A stretch of DNA of 64,000 nucleotides from Aureobasidium sp. EXF-3400. Its lineage: Eukaryota > Ascomycota > Dothideomycetes > Dothideales > Saccotheciaceae. Below the pieces are notes generated by a model. The model saw only the letters and a list, made by a program, of their open reading frames with translations. It did not search any database and was not told the origin of the DNA. The position numbers and the translations under genes were made by a program. The number at the start of each line of letters is the position of its first letter. Positions within the stretch are counted from its first letter, which is position 1. Below, piece by piece: positions 56,807 to 64,000 of this stretch. Where the stretch lies: contig SWBL01000018.1 in assembly GCA_024195585.1 (NCBI GenBank), positions 203,449-267,448 on the forward strand, given 5' to 3'.

Positions 56807-58651
56807 TCACCGTTCCCAAGAGAATCTAGTACGCCCATCCTGTCTTGTACCTTCCCTTAGTGGTTGCTGCAAGGGTTCACTGCCTTGCAGTTCGTACACA
56901 CCTCCTCTCGTTCCGTCCTTCAGACTCCTCCCGTCAAGTTCTGGCGGTTCCCAGCCTCCTCTCATCTCAACCCTAGGCTGCACCTTGCTACCTTGCACCT
57001 CATGCGCGTGCCATCCATACTTTTCGGTTCCTGTGGGCATCTCATTCAAAGCAGCTTCTGAGTCGCTGGGCAGTTCTAGCTTCACAGCTGCATCCACTTC
57101 TGCAGGTGGAGGTGATGGAGTCGGGTCGTCCGAATCTGGTTTGTGGGTGAGCAGGGCCTGAGCGTCGCGTTGACGACGTCGACGGCGGACGTAGAAGATT
57201 GTGCCGAAGATGAAGAGGACGAGTGCAGCGCCAGCAACGACGCCCACGGCAATGCCAATGATCACATTGCGTGACAGGATGGGTGATGGTCTGGTGACTA
57301 CGCCATCACCACCTCCTGTTGAGTTTGTAGTGTTGACGCCGGGCGGTAGGATGGAGATGATATTTTGAGCAGGCATGGGATTGGCGAACGCGGCTTGTGT
57401 GATGGTGAAGTTGTTGCGTTCGTAATCGGCTATCAAGTATGCTTCTTGGAGAAACGTGCGTCCGAGGATGTATTGTGTATTGTTCGCTGCTCTTCGGATA
57501 GGGAAGTATTTCGTGCTGTTGGTGTAATAAGGATAGCTTGCTTGTAGATCAAATGCCGAATAGGGCAAGACGATATTCGTACTTGAGCCTCCGTCTGTAG
57601 TTTCTGGGGACAGTTGAAAGATTATGGTTGGGTTTAGTTGTTGAAGCTTCGTGTGTATCGTATCATTTATTAGGTATAGGTCTGTTTGATTGTCGTAGTT
57701 CAGGCCAAAGTTGGATGCGAAATTGTCGCATGCTGCTTGTGGCATCCAGATATGTGGCACTGTGCTGTCGACCAGGGAAAAGTAGCCTGTGGAATACAGT
57801 GTTGCAGTGCCGAGAAGTGTGTTCCGGGCGGTGATTTGAGTGACGCCTACTTGAAGTGGTCTTGAGTCGTCCGAGGCGAAGGGGAAGACGGTGCCATTGC
57901 CATTCATCCGTGATGCGTCGTAGCCACCTAGAGTAAGACTACCGAGAATTTTGCTGTACCCTGGCACTATGTTAGTCACACCTGGATTTGGAGAAAGTGC
58001 TACTGACGGTAAGAAGCGCCTGCAGTGTAGGCATATGACTTGGAGGGTATTGTGTTGTTTTCACGCAACGATGTCAAGAACGATGGCTGTGGATCTGACA
58101 AGACAGAGAAGTTGGACGGTTTCGGCCCTAGACCAAAGACACCGTACATGAAACTCTTATCGGCAATGCCTGCGACCACTTGATGCGTCTGCTGGATACC
58201 TCCCGAGTTCTCGACTTGCAGACCGACAGTATCAAACCCGTACGCACCGTTGGCGTTGATGCCGAGATTTGTTTCCAGATCTGTTGTATAAACGCCAATG
58301 TCGGTCCAAGTCGTTGAAGCATTGCTCAAGAAGCCAGTATCGGCATCACCTTGGAAAGGCATGACACCTCGAAGACTGCCACAGTTGGCGGGATCATCTT
58401 GAGTACAGCCTTCAGGCACGGGTATGAGTGTCTCTTGTCCGGTCGTAGAAGGGAAGACTCGAAAGTCTTGAGGAGGGGTGCCTATGCGGACCATAAACGA
58501 GCTCCAGCTATGGAGTAGTCAGTTCGAATCTGGAGGTCGTAAAAGATCGGACTAGATACCTCCCATCGTTGCCATCCCAGTATTGCGAAGGTGCGAAAGA
58601 AAAAGGACTGGGTATAGCCGTGGCCGAGGTTGAAATGGACGAGGAAGTCAT
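56807..58651 (-). CDS. Aspartic-protease-like membrane protein, degenerate
   Basis: Three exons, 58560-58651, 58008-58507 and 56807-57966, encode 583 residues from the ATG at 58651. The fold is peptidase A1: SQYWDGNDGSWSSFMVRIG then TPPQDFRVF, and the second lobe starting LGSLTLGGYDASRM. The first active-site motif, normally DTGS, reads STTGQ, and the second reads VDSTVPHIWMPQ, so both catalytic aspartate environments are altered. After the lobes come a Gly/Thr linker, one membrane helix (VIIGIAVGVVAGAALVLFIF), a polybasic stop (YVRRRRRQR) and a proline-rich cytosolic tail. This looks like a surface or vacuolar receptor-like protein rather than a protease. The signal peptide is not visible after the chosen ATG; a 5' exon may be missing. 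Confidence 0.85.
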
Positions 58652-59382
58652 GGCTAGGACCAGTTGCACGCCAAATGCACGTGTTTCGTAGAGGCATACA
58701 GAAACAGAGCCAGTCACACAAGGATCCGCAAAACGGTCAAAGACAGGGATCAGAAGCAATGATATAGTATGTCGTGTAAGAGTCTAGGGCAGAGCGAAAG
58801 ACAGAGAAAAGAGAGCAAGGAAACGAGAAAGACAGCGAGCGGGGAGTTGAAGCGCAAGCGCTCAGCGCGGGAGAGGTACATATACAATACAGCATGAGGC
58901 TGTATGGCTGCAGTGCTGCATGACAAGGCCTCAAAATAGATGGAGTGGTATTGGATGGAGCCAATCAGGGCATGGAGGATTGCATGAATAGATTGGGTGG
59001 AGTGCGGCGGTAAAATGTTTCTGAAACACACGAGCATGAATGCAGAGATGGTAGTGGACTACCTACTTGACTATTGATTGGAAATTGACAGCGATGGATA
59101 GAAGGTTGTTAAGAATGAGAGATGGTTACAAGTGGAAAGGGAAGGAGCAGGAGCAGTGTGGAGTGTTGATCATGTTGCACTTTCGGAGTTGAAGGAGCCG
59201 AGACTTTGGTGCAACAAGGCAGGACGGCACGAGTCGAGGTCGATGATTGAACCACGGCCAACAACAAACATGACCGACTAGTACATAGCAGCTCCTAGCA
59301 AACATTGTCTGCGCTCCTGCTGTTTACACCATACAACTCTCCGCCCTCAACATCTAGAAAGAACAAGATAGCAGACATCAAC
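58652..59382. promoter_or_regulatory. Divergent promoter region
   Basis: A 0.73-kb region between the protease-like gene and the gene at 59383. An open frame on the - strand at 58737-58964 contains a hydrophobic stretch (SLSFSFPCSLFSVF) that could hold an alternative signal-peptide exon, but I cannot place splice sites. Confidence 0.4.
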
Positions 59383-60267
59383 ATGGCAGATCCATACCAA
59401 TGGCGCGAGTCCGTCCTGTCAACACGCAGTCTTTCCTATGTCAGCACAATAGACGCCCTCGAGTCGGCCGTCAGACCCTCCACCCTACGCAAAAACACTC
59501 TTACCTCAATAACCTCATCCTACGCCGACGAAGATGACTTTCACGACGCCCTCACTCAAGTCCCATCAACCGACAACCTCCCTCCTTCCGTATCCTCTAG
59601 CCCTCTGTTCCGACTACCACGCGATCTACGCCTGCAAATCTACTCGTACCTCCTCACCACCAGCCAAAACATTCTCTGGCCCGTGGAACACCAATCCCAC
59701 AATCTGAATCCCCAACTCCTGCGCAGCTGTCGCTCCATCTACGAAGAAGCTGCCCACGTGCTCTACCAAACAAACACCCTCGCCTTTGCCCATCCCAGCG
59801 ATGCAAACATGTTCGCTCACGCTTTGAGTAACCGCTCATTTGCATCTCTCATACCCCACGTTACACTCCGCATCCGCAGCAACGACACTCGTCTGTGGAC
59901 CGCCTGGTTCAATACAAAGGCTGCAGAAAGAAGTCTCGTCCACGACTTGCCAGGATTACGGCAATTGACTATTCGCTATCGGGGACCTAGATGGCAACCC
60001 AGCCTGAACGAGAAGGCAAATGCCGATTTGTGGCTCAAAGACCCAAAGCTGCAAGAAATCATACTGTCTGTGAGGAAGTGTGTTGGGGAGGTCAGGCTGC
60101 TGTTGTGTGTCAGGTTGCCTGATGAAGTGGCTGACGAGATTGCAAGAGGACTGGGGCAGAGTGAAGAAGGAGAAGAGAAGATACCACATGTCATGTTCAG
60201 GAGGTGGGTTTGGTTGAACGGTTGTCATATCCGTGTCGAACCTCTGGGCAAAGATGACGATGTGTGA
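59383..60267 (+). CDS. 2EXR/DUF-type fungal protein
   Basis: A single exon of 294 residues. I use the ATG at 59383 (MADPYQWRESVLSTRSLSYV), as the upstream leader is unlike coding sequence. After a Ser/Thr-rich N-terminus, the motif FRLPRDLRLQIYSYLL followed by NPQLLRSCRSIYEEAAHVLY and NTLAFAHPSD is the signature of the large 2EXR / DUF7730 group of fungal proteins, F-box-like in their first helix. The C-terminus contains LPGLRQLTIRYRGPRW. Members are very numerous in Pezizomycotina and mostly uncharacterised. The F-box-like helix suggests a role in protein recruitment, but this is inference only. Confidence 0.82.
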   Translation: MADPYQWRESVLSTRSLSYVSTIDALESAVRPSTLRKNTLTSITSSYADEDDFHDALTQVPSTDNLPPSVSSSPLFRLPRDLRLQIYSYLLTTSQNILWPVEHQSHNLNPQLLRSCRSIYEEAAHVLYQTNTLAFAHPSDANMFAHALSNRSFASLIPHVTLRIRSNDTRLWTAWFNTKAAERSLVHDLPGLRQLTIRYRGPRWQPSLNEKANADLWLKDPKLQEIILSVRKCVGEVRLLLCVRLPDEVADEIARGLGQSEEGEEKIPHVMFRRWVWLNGCHIRVEPLGKDDDV

Positions 60268-60794
60268 GGCATACACAAGGTGGTTTCATCATTGCATAAG
60301 CACAGCTGCATAGGCTTGATGACCGTTCAACGTGATTAAGAAGAGTCTTGATTGCGCAGAGAAGTTAAGCAACTAGACGCCGCTCCTTCCTGCTTATGTT
60401 GGATCTGGTCGGGAAATGGATTTGGAAGGTGCATGGCATGGAAAATGATTCGGAAGCGACGATCAACAACACAGCCTCGCATCAGCGCTGTTAAGCATCA
60501 TTCAACATTGGATAGAGACAATAAATTCACGAGAAGCACGACGGAAATGACGACACGATTTGAAGGATAAGAAAATTGTTGCATTTCACGCTCTTTAAGC
60601 CCGTAAAACTCCCAGGATGATGAATTGTCTTGACACCATAGAACGCCACTTGTTCCCCAAAAGCCATAAGAGAAGGAAAATAGCCGTCTCTCCTCTTGAC
60701 ACCCATTTTTGTAATCAGCAAGATCGTACACATGTGACACAGATGCAAATGCAGGTTCCCAAAACCAGACCGATTAAGCCTGTTTGGAATGCAT
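60268..60794. other. Convergent intergenic region
   Basis: Between the 3' ends of the 2EXR-type gene and NOP1. No gene is seen. Confidence 0.45.
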
Positions 60795-62025
60795 TTATGC
60801 TGCGCGCTGGTAGATACCAGCAACCATGGCGTGGTCTCTCTCGAAGGGCTCAAGGGTAAGCTGCTCCTTGGGCTTGATGCGCTCCTCTCTCATCTTTTGA
60901 ACCTCACGGGCGAAGACGGCCTCGGGGGCAGCGGTCGAGTCGATACAGTTGGCCTTGATGGAGACAAGGACACCACCGCCGACCTTGAGGAACAAGTGGG
61001 CGTTAAGACCCACGATACGGGCCTGATCGGGCTGGGCAACATCGGCGAAGATGCAGTCGACCATGCCAACGAGCATACGGTACTTGAGAGGGTGACGGGC
61101 ATCCTCGACGATGGGGATAACATTGGTGCGGTGAGTAGCCATGTTGATCAAGTCACGGCCGGAACGGTGAGAGAACTCGACGGCGTAGACGGTACCAGTG
61201 GGTCCGACGATATCAGCGACGTGGGAAACGGAAGTACCAGAGGCAGAACCAAGGTAAAGGACCTTGCTGCCGGGCTTCATGTAGATGTCCTGAAGACCAC
61301 CGAGGATACCAGCAGCGATCTTTGAACGGAAGGGGTTCCAGACACGGTATTCGACCTTGGTTGCAGCGGCAGTTTCGCCGTTCTCGACAACAGGAGCAGG
61401 AGAATCGACGGTGATGCGCTTCTCGCCGTATACGCTGACCCCGGGGGCCATTGAGCGGGTTGCCAACACTGAAAAGTAGTTAGCAAGATATCCAACGTTG
61501 GTTGTGAGAACACCACGACTTAGCTAGTCGTGGTGTTTGCACCTTCGGTTTACGTACTGTCCTCTTTTCCTCGAGCAATGAAAACGCCTTCATGTCTGTG
61601 TGGCTCAACGATTGCTTTGGCACCGCCCTTCGCGCCAGCGCCAGCACCACCGCGACCTGGTATACCATTAGCATTCGGGTTCGAGTTTGTGCGAAGGTCG
61701 GAGAGCGCATACCTCCTCTGCCACCTCCTCTGGGTGCACCACGTCCACCACGAGCGCCTGTGATGTATCGTCAGCATTCTGTTTTAAGCTTGTCAAAGAA
61801 GAGTCCGTACCTCCACGTCCACGACCACCACGATCACCGCCGCCGAATCCACCTCTTGAGCCACCACGGCTAGCGAAGCCACCTGTTTCTTGTTAGAGCC
61901 TGACCATCTGGAGCTGCTGAGAATGATTTGCGCATACCACGACCACCACCTCTGCCACCTCTGTCGCCGCCGCCAAATCCGCCCCTGGAGCCGCCCCTGG
62001 ATCCGCCGCGAGGAGTGAAAGCCAT
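60795..62025 (-). CDS. NOP1: Fibrillarin NOP1, rRNA 2'-O-methyltransferase
   Basis: Five exons, 61938-62025, 61811-61882, 61713-61757, 61558-61656 and 60795-61468, encode 325 residues. Fibrillarin is the catalytic subunit of C/D box snoRNPs, methylating ribose 2'-OH of pre-rRNA in the nucleolus. The N-terminal glycine-arginine-rich domain ([20 protein letters not shown]) spans exons 1-4. The methyltransferase part shows [63 protein letters not shown] (SAM binding) and [13 protein letters not shown]. Introns 1-3 all interrupt glycine codons after the first base and the three inner exons are multiples of 3. Intron 4 contains a perfect hairpin (61509-61537). Confidence 0.96.
61509..61537. other. 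Perfect 12-bp inverted repeat in NOP1 intron 4
   Basis: AACACCACGACT is followed by the five-base loop TAGCT and the exact reverse complement AGTCGTGGTGTT. It lies inside the 89-nt last intron of NOP1 and would fold into a strong stem-loop in the pre-mRNA on either strand. No snoRNA boxes were recognised. Confidence 0.85.
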
Positions 62026-63449
62026 CTCGATGTGTGAAAGGGAATGTATGTGAGTTGTGAAAAAATGGGTCGGACCGTCGACGTGAAGAGATCTAGTCGA
62101 TGTGCAGTCTTGAAGGAAAATCCGAGAGCAAGCGCAGCGCACACTTTTTTTCGTGGTCCAAGCGTTCTTTGAGCTTGACTCTCCAGCAACGCAAGACCGA
62201 CTAGTGCTGCTGACTCAGCGAATTGCCAAGATTTACAGTTTGTTCTGGAGCTACTCTCGTTGAGCAAGAAGACAAACGAAGGAGTGTGATGTCGATGTTC
62301 CTGAGATGGTAGAGAATGATTGTTGTCTAGATGGAGTGCACAGTTTCTGAAGAGAATCAAGCGTGTCGTCTAACAGCTTCAAGAAACTCAATTCGATTGA
62401 TCTGTAGGTCTTCTGCAATCAACAGAAGCCGTATATCCAACAACCACTACAGATACAGCAATCACAGACCAGAGACAGAAGTGTCTTTATAGCAGATACT
62501 GAGAAAGTAAGGCGTATACCCACAGCAATGTCGAGTCGAAGGTCAAATGCTGTTTGGCTCAGAATCATCGCAAGAACTCTATCTTCTTTTCTTTTTTTTT
62601 CTTTTGAGAAAGAGGACAGACAGAGAGCTCTACTCACATGTGTCAAGATACTCAACCACACTCAAGCTCTTGCATCTGCTATCTTTGACCGATCTCCTTC
62701 ACATACCTGTCTCGCACTCGTTGAATCTAGGGACTGTGAAGTGTTACTAACCTTGTGCTTATAGTCAAAATGGTACAGTTAATCCAGTCTGATCATGACA
62801 AGAGCGAGTCTGCACACTCGCACAAGACGAGTAGTTCCGACGAGTGTATAAACATGTATATTGAGCACCGAAAGTCGATAATGGTATGGAGTGACGTTGA
62901 ATTAAAGGTTGGAAGATACAGGGAAAGAGCGACATGAACGATGTTGCAGTGCAGGAAGGAGCGATCATCATGCACCTGCCAGTCAATAACTCAAAGAAAA
63001 CATTTTGCCTTCCACAATTGGCTCTTTTACACCGAGGACCACGGTAGTAAATAGAAGGGAAAATCGAACAAAACAAGACAATGAGGTTTACCTCCTTCCA
63101 CTTGATATGATCAGCACGACTGGAGTGCGCGTATGGTCAAGGCGAACTTTGCAGACCAGGCGCCATGCATTGATCTGGGATACATATTATTCGCTCTGTG
63201 ATATACTTCATTGTAATCTCTCCCATCGCACATTGAACAATCGATTCACGTTTTGATGTGAACTTGATTTTGAGGATGGCGGACTTGCCAGGGTTTCGGC
63301 TGGAGAAGACCGGAATTTTAAGCGAAAGTTAGGGCCACACATGCCAAGCAATTGAACATCCAATTTTGACAGTCGCTCTTCCCTCCTTCTGCTTCCTGAA
63401 TTTTGAGCGACGCGAATTTCATTTCCGACAACAACCCATAATCGACAAG
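62026..63449. promoter_or_regulatory. Divergent region between NOP1 and RPL17
   Basis: A 1.4-kb region between two ribosome-production genes. It contains a T-rich tract at about 62585-62603. No coding gene is supported. Confidence 0.4.
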
Positions 63450-63985
63450 ATGGTACGTTCTGCTATTCACTGGAGACGCACGCATACATGCCACTCGATA
63501 CGCACACTCGCTCGATTATTCCACCCTCCGACCGGCCACCTGCTTGTTTCGACCGCCGCCTCGCTCGATTGCGCATCGCTCGACCAGATTCTGTCCATCT
63601 CGCTCAGTCTCGGTTTTTGCGCAATCGCTCCAGTCTGCGTCTGATCCATCACCTGGTCGGCCATGCTCCTATCCACCGCTCTTTCACAAAATGCGCACTT
63701 CTACACACAACGCACCTCCGCGCACAACGATCTATCACGACCTTCGACTAACACATTCTTTCTCTCATCAGGTCCGTTACGCCGCTACCGAAATCGAGAA
63801 CGCCAAGAGCGCCCGCGCTCGCGGTTCCTACCTCCGTGTCTCTTTCAAGAACACCCGTGAGACCGCTCAGGCCATCAACGGCTGGAAGGTTACCCGTGCC
63901 ATCCAGTACCTCGAGAACGTCAAGAACCACGCCGAGGCCGTCCCCATGAGACGTTATGCCGGGAGCACTGGCCGCACCGCCCAGG
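63450..63985 (+). CDS. RPL17: 60S ribosomal protein L17 (uL22), 5' part
   Basis: Exons 63450-63452 and 63772-63985 are present; the gene continues beyond the window. uL22 lines the peptide exit tunnel of the large subunit. After the start methionine, the protein reads VRYAATEIENAKSARARGSY, LRVSFKNTRETAQAINGW, KVTRAIQYLENVKNHAEAVP and MRRYAGSTGRTAQG, then meets a GTAAGT donor, the start of the second intron. The first exon is only the ATG codon, followed by a 319-nt intron, an arrangement that keeps the start codon apart from the rest of the coding sequence. The missing C-terminal half lies past position 64000. Confidence 0.95.
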
Positions 63986-64000
63986 GTAAGTCTGCCAGCT

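Overview
The window is nuclear DNA from a filamentous ascomycete (Pezizomycotina). The evidence is many short GT-AG introns of about 50-60 nt with CTAAC/CTGAC-like branch sites, tightly packed genes on both strands, and fungal proteins such as a GH72 glucanosyltransferase, UBC6, TYR1, TOM6 and SAM50. A Dothideomycete is my guess from the MYND-protein expansion and the intron style; I cannot prove it from the sequence. I rebuilt exon structures by eye from splice signals and reading-frame continuity.

Layout. 0.8-3.2 kb holds two convergent MYND zinc-finger paralogues, with a third at 15.4-16.7 kb. 3.9-5.7 kb is a GPI-anchored GH72 glucanosyltransferase. 6.9-7.9 kb is a TANGO2/NRDE protein. 8.0-9.8 kb is a two-helix membrane protein of unknown function. 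10.9-14.4 kb has a fungal DUF protein, a small membrane protein with an ambiguous first exon, and peroxisomal PXMP4/PMP24. 17.6-20.9 kb has Pol I subunit RPA12 and a disordered protein with seven N-terminal repeats. 22.6-26.4 kb is a divergent CCT4/RPT1 pair. 27-31 kb has a secreted or GPI-type protein, a RING plus YEATS protein and a secreted glycoprotein. 32-34.9 kb is a divergent SAM50/UBC6 pair. 35.3-40 kb has RPS14, TYR1 and a Gfo/Idh/MocA dehydrogenase. 41.5-43.9 kb has a membrane RING-H2 protein and TOM6.

From about 43.9 to 55.4 kb the window is gene-poor. Only one convincing gene (50.7-51.4 kb) interrupts a stretch of broken reading frames, which includes a decayed tandem duplication about 740 bp apart (54.0 and 54.8 kb). 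From 55.4 kb ordinary genes resume: a coiled-coil protein, a catalytically degenerate aspartic-protease-like membrane protein, an unknown cytosolic protein, fibrillarin NOP1, and the 5' part of RPL17 cut off by the window end.

Most genes are housekeeping: ribosome production (RPA12, RPS14, NOP1, RPL17), protein folding and turnover (CCT4, RPT1, UBC6) and organelle biogenesis (SAM50, TOM6, PXMP4). I saw no intact transposon, CRISPR array, phage, plasmid feature or convincing tRNA/rRNA gene. The items most worth following are the RING-YEATS fusion, the degenerate protease-like receptor, the local MYND family, the symmetric exons and intronic hairpin of NOP1, and the decayed 11-kb region.
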